Assembly: GCA_963556495.2 (NCBI GenBank)
Contig: OY747702.1
Coordinates: 50,634,286 to 50,698,285 of the forward strand
Direction: 5' to 3'
Length of the DNA: 64,000 nucleotides
Source: Valencia hispanica
Lineage: Eukaryota; Chordata; Actinopteri; Cyprinodontiformes; Valenciidae
Shown: piece after piece, positions 23,781 to 35,425 of the stretch
Position numbering within the stretch: the stretch's first letter is position 1
Layout of the letters: each line of letters begins with the position of its first letter
The notes under the pieces: generated by a model
Told to the model about the DNA's origin: nothing
The model's database searches: none
Seen by the model: the letters and a program-made list of their open reading frames with translations, nothing else
Program-made: the position numbers and the translations under genes

Positions 23781-23942
23781 ATCATGTATCATATGTTTTG
23801 TTTATGCTTCCTGCTTTATTGCTGTTTTTATTTTATATGCTTTGTGTTTTACTGGTATTTTTATTTTACCCTTTAATCATGTAAAGCACCTTGAATTACC
23901 TTGTTGTTGATAGTGTGCTATACAAATAAAATTGCCTTGCCT
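23781..23942 (+). mobile_element. LINE 3' tail, 5'-truncated
   Basis: It ends CATGTAAAGCACCTTGAATT followed by GTGTGCTATACAAATAAAAT and TGCCTTGCC. The same ending recurs at 62030-62101, so it is a repeated 3' end of a LINE, probably L2 type. Only non-coding tail remains. Confidence 0.6.
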
Positions 23943-24900
23943 AGCCTTAATATCAAACCAATTTTTCCTCATCATAAGTTAACTTAAGCGAGTGTTTCTC
24001 AACCTCTTTCAGTCATGGGACTAAATAATTTTTCCTTAAAAAGCAGTTTGAGGGCATTATAGAGGATAACCAAATATTTCACCTAAAAAAAACTGATTAA
24101 ATCACCCAACTAGGGCGGCAGATTAAACAATTTCCGTATTTGCAAAACTGTACTCCCACCTATTTTTCACCGTTCTGTTGGTAGAGTTACCCTGTGCACT
24201 TCAGTTTGCTTTGGAAAAGTCTAAAGTCATGGAAAGAAAATGTAAAATAACAAAATTTATTCTGTCTTCCTTTGGTGTTATAAAAGTGCAACTGTCTAAT
24301 CAGACAAAACCCTTAGAGATTAGCACAGACTAAAATTTTAATAGTATAACCTTATGAAGAAAAAAACCCCACCTCAGATTCATACAATAACTTGAAACAA
24401 AGATTTGCAACAGGATGCAAAGGGTTTTTATCGAAAATAGAAAAGTAACAATTATAAAGCTCTTAAAGATATAAAATATTAAACGTGGAGCTTGTAGCTT
24501 TCTAACAGAAGTTCTTAATAGCCTTACCTTAATACGAGTGATGAGTGGTGCTCCTTTCCATACAATCACTGTTGTAGTGGTATTTATTTATTTCTAGTGA
24601 TCAAGGAAAAGCTTAGTAGCAGTAGTACAATAGTTTGCTGAACGACAATCAACAGCAATGTGTGGGTGGAGAAGCACTGCATGACTATGCTAAACGACTA
24701 AATGAAACATTATGACAAAAGATTTTAGAGGTTTTGAAACCATAACTCCTGGGTATTAAAACCATGGTATACCTTTTATACTGGGAACAGGCCCATGCCT
24801 AATTGCACAGTATTGCACTATTCAGCTGAAAAACAGAAAGTCCCTGCAAGTTACTCGGAGCTTATCCGCCTCCAGCCATAACTCTGCTGTGCATTTCTGT
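23943..24900. other. AT-rich stretch, no gene seen
   Basis: Nothing recognised. Confidence 0.5.
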
Positions 24901-25805
24901 TTATGTGGTAGGGGTGTGCCGATTCACCATAAAAAACAGGGAAAAAAAACAATTGTGATGTGAAATGTGCAAAATAGATAGCAATTCAAAAGTGTTGAAA
25001 AATAAATTTTTCATAATAATTAAATGAAAAAAAACACAAGTCTGTCGTCCCACACGGACATTTTAGGGGACGGACCGGTGGAAACAGTATGCTGCAGCTA
25101 GTGTTTCAGCCATGCAGTGTAAAATTTACAAAATACAGCAAATATCCCGCACTTTAGTTGTAAAAGGAGCGTCTATGTTGTGTATCATGTTAGCAACATC
25201 CTCTTTTCCCGGAGATGTCCACTTTTAATGTGCTGTCTGGGGCATCCTCCCCAAGCGCAGCACAGGGCAGCTCATTTTTACCAGACGTCAGCTCAAGTGT
25301 AGCTTTAAGTATGAAACATGGAGGAAATTTCCTTCATTCCATCCTAATCACGACATGTGTGGCATAGTTGGCAGATTTGTTTGTGTATGACAGGTGGCAA
25401 ACATGCCATTGGTCAAACTGATGCAAAATCAAGAAGAGAAACAAACAGAGCAGAGAAATAAAAAAATAAGCATAGCAGACTGGGGGGGAGCAGCACAAGA
25501 ACAAGCTGCTCCCCAACTGCAGGTGAGTCTGAATGTCTTTTCAATAGTCAGGAAGCCAATCATCAAGTCCCAACTGCCTGATCATCCACAGGTGGACTCG
25601 ATTGCTTGTAGAAGAAGGGAGGAACAGGATCTGCAGGAACCCACACTGACAGACATGAATGAGGGCGGACATGCAGACAAGAAGAAAAAGATTACAAACT
25701 GAATAAAACACTATCTGAAAAACAGGTCGTTGGAACACAAAAAAGATCACAAGGCCCCTGTAAAAACAGGTGGCCATAACACTATGAAACTGCTGTGCAA
25801 AGTTA

Positions 25806-26549
25806 GGGTGTATTCAGACCTGCACTGCTTGGTCCACTTTAAACAGACCAAGGTTCAATTCGAACCCTGGCCCGGACCTTTTATGCAGGTGTGAATACAC
25901 ACAAATGAATCCTGGTGCGGATCAGAGAACCAGAACGAGACCCACTTTTTTAGGTGGTCTCGGTCTGCTTCCAAACGGACTTAGCTGCAGTTCACTTCAG
26001 GTGTGAATACAGGCTAGTGTCGATCCGAACCAACTCCAGGATGCATGTGCCTTTTTGGGCTTAAAAAGCCACCGTAGCAAGGTAAGTTAATACCTGATCC
26101 TCTGTCTTCTGTTTAGCCTCGGTGCTGCCAGCATGTTGTGGGTCAGGGCACGCAGAGCACATATTTTCCTTTGGGTTACTGCACGCATTCGCTGATGCTG
26201 TTCCAAAATTTGAAACAGAGCATCGCGAAACCTGCGTTTTATGAGCTTCTCTTGACACTCAATATAATTTTGCAGCTCCAATAACAGCATAAATATGCAG
26301 AGCAGGAAAGCAGAACGTAGGGCTTCCATGTTTTCCTCCATTTCCGGGTCTGTGCTCTGTGTGCCGCCCTAGTCATTGCTGTCCAGTGGCAACATCAATT
26401 GTCACACACGTGGATGTGTTTACAAAATATAGTTTACTTGCAAAAAGTACAGTGTGAATGCAAACCGCACCAAACAAAAATAAATTAAGTCCACTTTTGG
26501 TCCGGACCGAACAAGCGGACCAAAGGACTTTTCTGGTCTGAATACACCC
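25806..26549. mobile_element. PIF/Harbinger-type MITE
   Basis: Perfect 15-bp inverted ends GGGTGTATTCAGACC (25806-25820) and GGTCTGAATACACCC (26535-26549). The trinucleotide TTA lies on both sides (25803-25805 and 26550-26552), the usual 3-bp target of this superfamily. CTTGGTCC/GGACCAAAG motifs just inside continue the symmetry. At 744 bp it has no complete transposase. Confidence 0.88.
26087..26341 (-). pseudogene. Possible N-terminal exon piece inside the Harbinger element
   Basis: An 84-codon minus-strand frame starting MEENMEALRSAFLLCIFMLL and including ALFQILEQHQRMRAVTQRK. Its position inside a Harbinger-type element suggests the first exon of a transposase or accessory protein. I do not see the DDE domain and cannot confirm homology. 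Confidence 0.25.
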
Positions 26550-27135
26550 TTAGAGTAGTGTATTAAATTGACAACGGAAAAATCAAACTGGAAGAATGCT
26601 GCTCTTTATTTTCTCATACTTTGAATAGAAAAATAACCCTTATTTTCACGTAATATAACTTCAGATTTTTGTGTAATGTTTGTCCTGTATGACTTCAAAA
26701 GGGAGCTATTATTGTTACAGGTTTATTTTCAAATTATTTCCACATAGAGCAGGAACACATTAAATATGTAGGTCAAAAGTCTTTAAGTAAACAGAGCATG
26801 ATTGATGTGTTTAAGGATTGGACCAAGTGTCTTCTTTTATGGAAATCAAAATTGGGTCACCTTGATATGATTATGAAGCATATTTAAAAAATGTGTTGGT
26901 TTGATTTGTGGTTTTTAAATAAATAAAATGATATCAATTGGTTTGGATACTTCAATTTAAAGAAACTGGATGGATTTAAGAGAAGAAAGTAACCATGGAA
27001 GGAATGAAGGAAAAAACCCTAAATGTGGTAAAAATATCCCAAAAAATAATCATTTTATAATTGAATCGTAGCAACCGAATCATAATTGAATCGAAATCGT
27101 GAGGCACCCAAGATGGCAACCCCCCTAATATGTGG

Positions 27136-28514
27136 CATGTTCTTAATGAAATAAAAATTTGCCTTTTTAAAAAAAAATATGTTACTTGCATTTAAATATT
27201 GAATCTAAACTACGTTTAAACTGCTGAGTTTGTTTGTCATTACTTCGGAAATAAAAATAAAAAAAGGTTAGGGTTGCTTGCAGATAGGACTTCAAAGAAT
27301 GCCAGAAATGAGCATTGGCCACAACATGGCTTATTGATACAAACATCCAATCTAGAGCTTAATGTTGGCCAAAGTTATTTTATTATATTTTTATTTCCCT
27401 ACAACCATCTCTTAACCTGCAGGGATCATTTTAAGCCCCTACCCAATTTGAAAGCTTACACAGGGGATTGATTATACCAATTACTAACCATCATCTCTAA
27501 TGCAGAGTTTGCTGTGGTTTAGTGCTGACTCAGCTATTGGCTGATCTGATCAGTGGCTTGTGTGAGATAAAGGAAATGGAAACATTTTGCCAAAAGCAGC
27601 TAGTATGTAAACTTAGTAGTTAAACCATTAAAGTTCAATAAGTCCGGATATGCGGCACCATCAGTTGATAACATTACAAACTGTTCGTATAGCCTGTGTT
27701 CTGATTTAGTATGATTGACACAAACCATAGAACATTTCTTTATTATTGGAAATTATCTAAAGAGTCTTGAAAAGCCATAACATTGCATGCTTTAGAGGCT
27801 TACCTGTTTGAATAAACTTAAATCACTCAAATATGGCACTGACCACTAGTGCCATTTGAATCGGATACAGTGGAGTGGAGACACATCTAAAAGTTGCAGG
27901 ATACTGGTCCTTACACACCAAAGTTATCCATTTCTGGCCAAGCAGAATGCATAATCCAAACATGTAACAGATCATATCATTCTGAAGAACTGAATGTTAA
28001 AAATCTTTGTCTCAAATGTGAATGTGCTTATTTGTTTCTGTTAGCGCTTCACAGATTCTTCACCTACAGCCCTTCATGGATTCAAATAGGTAACCAGGCA
28101 ACAAAGAGGACACTGAAATTAAATTCTAAACATATGCCCAAAGACAAATGTGAGCCGTCAGAGAAAAGCATCATCAGAAAAACATAGAAAATAAGCGGGT
28201 TTAAATTTTCTTCTAAATTTGATAGCTCTGGTTAGTAGGGCTGTGTGATCATAGGAAATTGGGACATTTCATTGTTAAATTACTATTTCTTTTCAATGAT
28301 CACAATGTCCCCGCCACTCTCCTTGAGCTTTAGCTTCTTATGCACAAAGATTTCCATCTCGTTTGGCCATGAAGGACTGTGAAAGTGAAGAGTTTGCATG
28401 CATTGCACCAGTAATGTAACAACCTAATTAATGTTTAATGTAAAGCAGTCTCCTATGGTTACTATAATTCACAGTTATATTGAAACAAAAATTGCAATTT
28501 AATAATGGTTAGTG
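27136..28514. other. AT-rich stretch, possible hAT end
   Basis: No gene. GTAGGGCTGTGTGATCATAG at about 28236 looks like the start of another hAT-type element, but no partner end was found. Confidence 0.4.
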
Positions 28515-28553
28515 GAAAAGTTCGAGGGGTGTAAATACTTTTGCTAGGCAGTA
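28515..28553. repeat. Isolated Tc1-like terminus
   Basis: AAAAGTTCGAGGGGTGTAAA and TACTTTTGCTAGGCAGTA resemble Tc1 terminal sequence. The rest of the element is unrecognisable. Confidence 0.4.
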
Positions 28554-28948
28554 TACTGTGTATGCGTTTGAGGCTTGACTGCGACTTAATAATCAAAAGT
28601 ACATTTATTCCTTTACGGTGGGCAGATTTGGTTTTTATACACTCCAGCCCCTGCAGGCTCACCATGAGAGTGATGAGAAGTTCACTGTTTGCCTTCGTGG
28701 CTTAGCAGCAGGTATGCATGCTCGCTGTAGGTGGTGCAGTTGCTTTCATTGATTATTGGGACAAAGCTTGGTTGTTGCATGCTGAGAGTACAAGCATCGT
28801 GTCTGTGATGTGTGCAGATCCCTAAGATCCACCTATTCCCCCAGATCTATGAGCCTTACAAGCACTGAGATTGTAACTCATCTTATAAGCACACAATTTT
28901 CTTTTTGCCTAACAGTGAATAAAAAGAAAGGGATCACAGTGTATTATA

Positions 28949-30681
28949 TTGGAAAGAAAAAAACAGTTAAATCATAAACAGACCTACCAATTTATTGAGA
29001 AATTATTGAGGAGTATACAGAGCAATGTTAGAGACAGCAAGGAGGCTTACAGGAAGAAGCTGGAGAGCAAACTACAGAGGAACAATATCAGAGATGTATG
29101 GTCAGAAATGAAAAAGATCACAGGCTTTAAGCACAGGAAGGATTGGATATATGGAAGTCTGGACAGAGCCAATGAACTGAACACATTCTTCAATAGGTTC
29201 AGTTCAGGAACAAACTCAGCATCACCCTCTTCTGTCCCCAGCCAAACAGACATCCCGTTCTCCTCTGACCCACATATTTCTTGTCACACCTGGAATGTTT
29301 CATCCTTCACCTCAGTCAGGGACTCTTCTGTTTCTTCAATTTTGACTTCAACCAAGTCAGGAGATGCTACTACCCCCCTTGCCTCCCCCTTTCACTTGTC
29401 TCTCTCTCTAAAAGTCAGGTGAAGAGGCAGCTGGAGAAACTGAACCGGAACAAGGCTGCAGGTCCAGATGGTGTCAGCCCCAGAGTCCTGAAAGCCTGTG
29501 CAGAGCAGCTCTGTGGAATTCGGCAGCACCTCTTCAACCTTAGCCTGGCCTAGGAGAAGGTTTCCGTGTTGTGGAAGACATCATGCCTTGTTCCAGTTCC
29601 AAAGAAAAATCACCCATCAGTCATCAATTACTATAGACCTGTTGCCCTGACATCCCACATCATGAAGGTCCTTGAGAGACTCCTGTTGCCCCCCCTGGGT
29701 AAGCAAACAAAAACATATCAGGGCCCGCTGGAGTTTGCTTATCGCGGTGGAGTTGGAGTTGAAGTTCATCCCCCTGCTTTAACCCAGCCACTGTCATCTG
29801 GACAAAGCAGGCAGCACTGTGAGGACAATGCTCTTTGAATTCTCCAGTGCATTTAACACGATTCAGCCTGCGTTGCTTTGTCAGAAATTGTGTGTCAAAC
29901 TAGGTGCTCAGTAGCACAGGAGCACCGCAGCGGACTGTACGCTCACCATTCCTTTTCACGCTGTAAACCTCAGACTTCCAGTACAAGTCAGAGACCTGTC
30001 ATCAGAAATACTCAGATGACTCTACAATTGCCGGGTGTATCAGATGGACAAGAGGCTGAATACAGAGAGCTGGTGGACCGCTTTGTGGCATGGAGTGGAC
30101 TCAATCATCTTACTGTGAATATGAACAAAATAAATGAGATAATTGTAGATTTCAGAAGAAACAGAGATAAGTCAAACAGTGTTTCCATCATGGGAGAAGA
30201 AGTGGAGTTGGTTGAGGAGTATAAATACCTCGGAGGTAACCTTGACAACAGACTGTACTAGAGACTGAACAGTGAAGCTGTCTACAAGAAGGGACAGAGC
30301 AGACTGTACTTCTTGAGGAAGCTTAGGCCCTTCAAGGTTGGCAGCAAGATACTGCAGATCTTCTACAGGTCTGTTGTGGAGAGTGTAATCTCTTCAGCCA
30401 TCACCTGTGGGGTTAGCAGCATCAGAGCCAGGGATTTAAAAAGGTTGAACAACCTGATTAAGAAGGCTGGTTCTGTTCTGGGGATGACTGTGGAACCACT
30501 TGAGATGATGATGCAAAGAAGGATTCTTCATAAAATCAAAAAAATTATGGACAACACTGAGCATCCTCTTTGTGAGACTATCCTACAACAACAGTGTCTT
30601 CAGTCGGAGGCTTTTTCGGTTTCGCTGCAACAAAGACCGCTACAGAAATTCCTTCCTGCCCACAATCAGCGTGATCTATAA
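28949..30681 (+). pseudogene. Rex1/Babar reverse transcriptase, several frameshifts
   Basis: RNA-directed DNA polymerase of a non-LTR element. In order: RDSKEAYRKKLESKLQRNN and DVWSEMKKITGFKHR (linker before RT); LEKLNRNKAAGPDGVSPRVL (RT motif 1 region); VPVPKKNHPSVINYYRPVAL with HIMKVLERL; FEFSSAFNTIQPALL near 29836 in a third frame; YSDDSTIAGC (catalytic YXDD) near 30010; then DGQEAEYRELVDRFVAWSG, EYKYLGGNLDNRL and LRKLRPFKVGSKILQIFYRS. The family C-terminus is seen up to 30681. Frames change near 29410, 29560, 29838 and 30030, and stops occur, so it is inactive. The region between SSAFNT and YSDD is much shorter than usual, so an internal deletion is likely. Confidence 0.85.
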
Positions 30682-30767
30682 CAACTCCTTAAAGAATGAA
30701 TTAGTATGAGCTATAACAACACTTAATTTCCCTCTGGGATCAAATAAAGTGTTTTTAAATTGAATTA
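28949..30767 (+). mobile_element. Rex1/Babar-type LINE, 5'-truncated
   Basis: A retrotransposon remnant containing most of a reverse transcriptase and a 3' end AATTTCCCTCTGGGATCAAA followed by TAAAGTG. It is directly followed in the same direction by L1-type sequence from about 30768. Confidence 0.82.
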
Positions 30768-31085
30768 GAAATTATTAACTCAAATATAAAACATGAATGC
30801 TTGAAAAGGAATATCAGCTCTTCTCTCACAGCATGGTGGGAGTTACTAAAAATGGCTCCTCACTAATCCTATGCAGACGTACATCCATCTGGAATAACGA
30901 TACATTTTCCAGACTGGAGGTATAAAGTTATTGAATACCTGGAACACATTTTATGGAAGAAGCTTTATCCCATTTAATGCATTAATACAGAATATGGCAT
31001 TGACCAAACAAATTTTTTTTAGAATATCAACAAATTCAATCTATTACAAAAGATAAATTTAGGCTCAGTACAGTTGAGTTAGGGG
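30768..31085 (+). pseudogene. L1 ORF2 C-terminal fragment
   Basis: In broken frames it gives SLTAWWELLKMA, then IHFPDWRYKVIEYLEHILWK and TEYGIDQTNFF. These correspond to [28 protein letters not shown] and TQYGIDKNKFLEY in the copy on the other strand. Stops and frameshifts are present, and nothing catalytic remains. Confidence 0.8.
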
Positions 31086-32424
31086 TTAGGGGCATCTGGG
31101 GGAGGTCCTTGGGGGTAGGATTCCCAGGTGAATCAGATGCTGGGTGCCTTTACACCCACCTGGAGTGGGGCTTTGGGCGGTAACTCCTGGGTGCTGCATG
31201 TGGTGCCTTTGGGGGGTTGTACTGGCAGACATGGGTTACTGGCCTGGTGGCCGTGTTGCTCCTGGGTGGGTCTTGGGTGGGCTTGGGTGCTCAGGGTTTT
31301 GGGGCGGCGTGCCCCCTTGCTGTGGCTCTTGCTGAAGGTTGGCCGGTGTGGGTGTCTCTGTTGCTGGTGCCGGTATGTGGGGGGTCATGGTCGGCCAGTG
31401 GCCCACGTGTGCTGCCGTCTTTTCTTTTTATCCCGGCCAATTCTCATCGCAGATTTCTGGGTGGTGTTTCACCTTTTTCTTGTGTTGGGGTGTCACGCTG
31501 GTGGCTGTAGTGGATGGGTGATATTTTTGGGCACTGGACTTGGCTTCTGGATCTTGGTCATTGCGCTGTGGAGTATTGGGGTCGGGCATTTGACTGGGTT
31601 TAGTTGGGCTCACTGGTGGACTGACCGGGTACTGGATGTGCTGGGTAGCTGGAGGGGGTAGGCAGGGGGTGCTGGATTCGGTCGCTTGCTGAGCCATCGG
31701 AAAGCAGTGGTCTCTCTACTGGGGCTGGGTATCGGCAGGGAGGTGGGATGGTGGATGTCGGCTGGGTCATCCGGGTGGGGAGTCACCGGGGTCACTGCCT
31801 GGGCACAGGGGCCTTCAATGTGCAGGTGGCACTGACGGCCCCCTTTTCAGGCTGGGAGGCTGTTACTCTCTAGCTACAGGTAATCTCCCCCTAGGAGGTG
31901 CACTTGGATTGGGCAGGGGTGTAAAGGGGGAGGGGAGCTGAACTCAGCTTGGGTGTCTAATGTCTTTTGTGATCTGATAGTAGACCGAATGTCGAGGTGG
32001 ATAAAGCTGTTCTTCTGGGAGGGGGCCGGGGGGACTGCCTTGGGCTCTGTGGGGCTTGATGGTGCTGCAGCCATGGTCCTGGGGTGGATGTGTCTTCCCA
32101 ACATCCCACCTTTCTGTTTTAAATGTACATTATAACAACACATAGCAACACCATACTCGAGAAGGGGGAGAGAGGCTAGGGGTCGTTCCACACCCCTGTT
32201 TGCTATTGCCCATCAGGGGTTGGGGTCAGGAAGGAGGAACAGGTGCTCTGGCAGGGGGCCTGGGCAGCTTTGCAACTGTGGGGGCTTTGGTGGTCTGCTT
32301 GTCTCCATCCTATAGGGTAGGGGGTTTGTCCCCTATGTCCAGGGGCTGGTTGCTCTGCTGGGGTATTGGTACCTGGACCTGGGAGTATAGAGTATAGTGT
32401 GTATGAGGAGAAAGAGTGAGTGTA
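31086..32424 (+). repeat. L1 GC-rich 3' region, first half
   Basis: Strongly G-biased plus strand with many GGG/TGG runs. It matches the complement of about 51530-50050, for example GACATGGGTTACTGGCCTGG and GGGCTTTGGG. Long frames (177 codons at 31128-31661) follow from low stop-codon frequency in GC-rich DNA and differ between the two copies, so I regard it as non-coding. Confidence 0.75.
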
Positions 32425-33818
32425 CAGTCGTGGACAAAAGTTTTGAGAATTACATAAATATTGGAAATTAGAAAAGTTGCTGCTTAGGTTTTTTTAACTC
32501 AGGTGAGAATGTTGACAAGCACAAGGCTGGAGATAATTATGTCAGGCTGATTGGGTTAGAATGGCAGACTTGACTTGTTAAAAGGAGGGGGATGCTTGAA
32601 ATCATTGTTCTTTTATTGTTAACCATGGTGACCTGCAAAGAAACGCGTGCAGCCATCATTGCGTTGCATAAAAATGGTTTCACAGGCAAGGATATTGTGG
32701 CTACAAAAATTGCACCTAAATCAGCAATTCATGGGATTATCAAGAACTTCAAGGAAAGAGGTTCAATTCTTATTAAGAAGGCTTCAGGGCGTCCAAGAAA
32801 GTCCAGCAAGCGCCAGGATCGTCTCCTAAAGAGGATTCAGCTGCGGGATAGGAGTGCCACCAGTGCAGAGCTTGCTCAGGAATGGCAGCAGGCAGGTGTG
32901 AGTGCATCTGCACGCACAGTGAGGCAAATACCTTTGGAAGATGGCCTGGTGTCAAGAAGGGCAGCAAAGAAGCCACTTCTCTCCAAAAACAACATCAGGG
33001 ACAGATTGATCTTCTGCAGAAAGTATGGTGAATGGACTGCTGAGGACTGGGGCAAAGTCATATTCTCCGATGAAGCCTCTTTCTGCTTGTTTGGGGCATC
33101 TGGAAAAAGGTTTTTCCGGAGAAGAAAAGGTGAGCGCTACCATCAGTCCTGTGTCATGCCAACAGTAAAGCATCCTGAGACCATTCATGTGTGGGGTTGC
33201 TTCTCATCCAAGGGAATGGGCTCACTTACAATTTTGCCCAAAAACACAGGCATGAATAAAGAATGGTACAAAAAACACCCTCCAACAGCAACTTCTTCCA
33301 ACAATCCAACAACAGTTTGGTAAAGAACAATGCATTTTCCAGCACAATGGAGCACCGTGCCATAAGGCAAAAGTGATAACTAAGTGGCTCGGGGACCAAA
33401 ACGTTGAAATTTTGGGTCCATGGCCTGAAAACTCCCCAGATCTTAATCCCATTAAGAACTTGTGGTCAGTCCTCAAGAGGCGGGTGGACAAACAAAAACC
33501 CACTAATTCTGACAAACTCCAAGAAGTGATTATGAAAGAATGGGTTTCTATCAGTCGGGATTTGGCCCAGAAGTTGATTGAGAGCATGCCCAGTCGAATT
33601 GCAGAGGTCCTGAAAAAGAAGGGTCAACACTGCAAATACTGACTCTTTGCATAAATGTCATGTAATTGTCAATAAAAGCCTTTGAAATGTATAAAGTGCT
33701 TGTAATTATATTTCAGTACATCACAGAAACAACTGAAACAAAGATCTAAAAGTATTTTTGCAGCAAACTTTGTGAAAACTAATATTTGTGTCACTCTCAA
33801 AACTTTTGGCCACAACTG
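32425..33818 (+). mobile_element. Tc1/mariner transposon inserted in the L1 3' region
   Basis: The ends are CAGTCGTGGACAAAAGTTTT and, on the complement, CAGTTGTGGCCAAAAGTTTT. TA flanks both (32423-32424 and 33819-33820). It is 1394 bp long. The flanks join up as continuous L1 3' sequence, so it inserted after the L1 copy. This lineage is different from the other Tc1 elements here. Confidence 0.95.
32625..33642 (+). pseudogene. Tc1 transposase with frameshift and altered catalytic residues
   Basis: The ATG at 32625 starts MVTCKETRAAIIALHKNGFT, a helix-turn-helix DNA-binding domain with GRPRKSSKRQDRLLKRIQL as linker. The catalytic domain has WGKVIFSDEASFCLF (first Asp intact). One extra A in the run at 33270-33275, after MNKEWY, shifts the frame. 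From there the true frame continues as QQFGKEQCIFQHNGAPCHKA and SPDLNPIKNLW, and ends KKKGQHCKY at 33642. The second catalytic Asp is Asn (HNG where the family has HDG) and the catalytic Glu is Lys (PIKNLW where the family has PIENLW). It is therefore inactive three times over. Length is near the family's roughly 340 residues. Confidence 0.92.
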
Positions 33819-33820
33819 TA

Positions 33821-35215
33821 CAGTGTCCATTCGTGTGTGTCTAGGTGTACAGGTGAGAGTTTATGTGCTTAAGTTGGAGGGAACGAATGACTATGTCTGT
33901 GTATCACTGTCTATGTGTGAGGTTGGGTCTTGGGCTGCACCCTTGCCTGACACATCTCAGGCCCCGCACCAAATGGGGGGCCTATTTCCCCTCTGTCACT
34001 CCCTACTGGTGACTGATGCCCCCGCCAGTGCATTGGTGGCTCTCTGTGTCCAGGGCTGGGTGCTCGGGGGACATGCAGGTTCATCCCTGGTGCCTGCCTG
34101 ACTGGGCCTGGGTGAACCGGTGTATTGGTCTGCTGGTGTGCCAGTCCAATGTTTTCCTTTCAGCGCCGTTGGCTGGAGTGCCTCTTTGGAGGAGCCTGTT
34201 TGACCATTGTTTGGTGGTAGCTGACGGGTGGCTCGACAGGGGTCGGTCCGGTGTCTCCACTTGATCGCCTGTTTCATATGTTTCGTTTTGGTGGTTTTGA
34301 TTGGCCTTGGTTGGAGGCTTGCTCTTTGTGCACTGCGGTGTGCGAGATTGAGATTCTGTAGCTGGTTGAGCTCTGTGTGCGGGTGCTGGCTGGGCTTGGC
34401 CTGGGGATGCAATTTGCCTGCTGTGTCTATTGGTATGGAACCCTGACATGGGGCGAAGGGGCATTGGGATGCCAGTTGTGGGGATTGGCCTGGGGTGGCG
34501 GTGGCTCATGTCGGCCATCGGCTGGCCATGGTCTGCATGGCCTGGCACCAGCAGCAGGGAGGGACCCCCATCGGCCGATCCTTGGTTGGGTCCCCATTGG
34601 GGGGTGGGGCGCCCTCAGGTCTCTGGGTCCATGGCTGGATTCGCCCGACGTAGCTGGCTGCCAACGGAGCCAACAGGCTTGTCGCTGCCCCCCCGGGGCC
34701 CTTGCATTGTAGCTGCTGGATGTTCCCCCGCGGCTCTCATCTGCTCATCTCCTTCATGTTTGCGTCGATTCCTGGGAGGCGGATCGATGGCTCCTCACAC
34801 CAGCTATTGAACACTCATATGGAGAAACCTTATATGCACCAGCATGCTCATACACACACACGCGCACACACACACACACAGGTGTGGGGATTCATTGGTT
34901 TAGGGATGCATTCTTGGGCATAAGTTGCCACAACTACATCTTGTAATCGGTACCATGAGCTTTTCAGTGACGCTGTTGTATTTATAGATCTATTTGTGGG
35001 TTGTGGTTGTGTGGTTCTCAGTTCAAATTGTTTTGGTTTGTTTATCTTTTTTTCTCTCTCACTGCCCTCCTGCAGGTGTAGAAGCAGACTAGGATGTTTT
35101 CTTGTATTTTCTTTATTTCCCTTCCTCTCTTATATCTTCAAATCATCCCCTCCCTCTTAACTTTTTCTTTGTTTGTTTTTTTGTTTTTTTCCCCTTTACT
35201 TTCTGTCTCCATTTT
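33821..35215 (+). repeat. L1 GC-rich 3' region, second half
   Basis: It continues the G-rich L1 segment after the Tc1 insertion and matches the complement of about 49740-48300. It includes GCTTGTCGCTGCCCCCCCGG, a CA repeat at 34852-34880 and a pyrimidine-rich stretch near 35040-35215. No protein is supported. Confidence 0.75.
34852..34880. repeat. (CA)n microsatellite
   Basis: Interrupted CA/CG repeat within the L1 3' region. The other L1 copy has the matching TG tract near 48642-48658. Confidence 0.9.
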
Positions 35216-35425
35216 AATAATATAATATAAAAACTAACAAGCAATATCAAATAAAGATTTCTTACACACGTACATCAAGTGGAGTACTATAGCAAAAGCC
35301 GTAATGCTCCATTTGCTAAAGTAAATCTGTTGGGCTTCTACTTGGTACTCTGTCTGGCAGTGTGGCACTGTTCTGAGTGCCGCACTGCCAGACATCACTT
35401 GTAAAAGAAAAAGATAAAAAAGCAC

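Larger units (their letters stand above)
24909..27127. mobile_element. hAT-type element, non-autonomous, with nested Harbinger element
   Basis: The ends are TAGGGGTGTGCC and, on the complement, TAGGGGGGTTGCC. The flanks are TTATGTGG (24901-24908) and ATATGTGG (27128-27135), an 8-bp target duplication with one mismatch. Subterminal GAATCG-type motifs are seen near 27063-27100. Without the inserted 744-bp element it would be about 1.47 kb. A 102-codon frame (25394-25702, plus) rich in Gln, Glu and Lys lies inside but has no recognisable domain. Confidence 0.7.
30768..35425 (+). mobile_element. 5'-truncated L1-clade LINE with long G-rich 3' region
   Basis: 30768-31085 matches, on the plus strand, the minus-strand L1 reverse-transcriptase frame at about 52290-52000. 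31086-35215 matches the GC-rich 3' part of that L1, and 35240-35400 matches its terminal segment (GTGGAGTACTATAGCAAAAG, TGTTGGGCTTCTACTTGGTA). It ends in a short A-rich tail (AAAAGAAAAAGATAAAAAAG). About 470 bp of the coding end found in the other copy is missing at the 31085 junction. A Tc1 element sits inside at 32425-33818. Confidence 0.82.

Noticed and set aside
25394..25702. 102-codon frame as a host gene exon
   Set aside because: It lies inside the hAT element, is Gln/Glu/Lys-rich without a recognisable domain, and no splice signals stand out.
28236..28560. Complete hAT element starting at GTAGGGCTGTGTGAT
   Set aside because: No matching opposite end and no 8-bp duplication could be found.
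31128..31661. 177-codon plus-strand frame rich in Gly, Trp, Leu and Val
   Set aside because: Same GC-rich L1 3' region. The matching stretch of the other copy does not keep this frame, so coding is not supported.
34081..34548. 155-codon minus-strand frame
   Set aside because: Antisense in the GC-rich L1 3' region with low-complexity His/Pro/Thr/Gln content. No family recognised.
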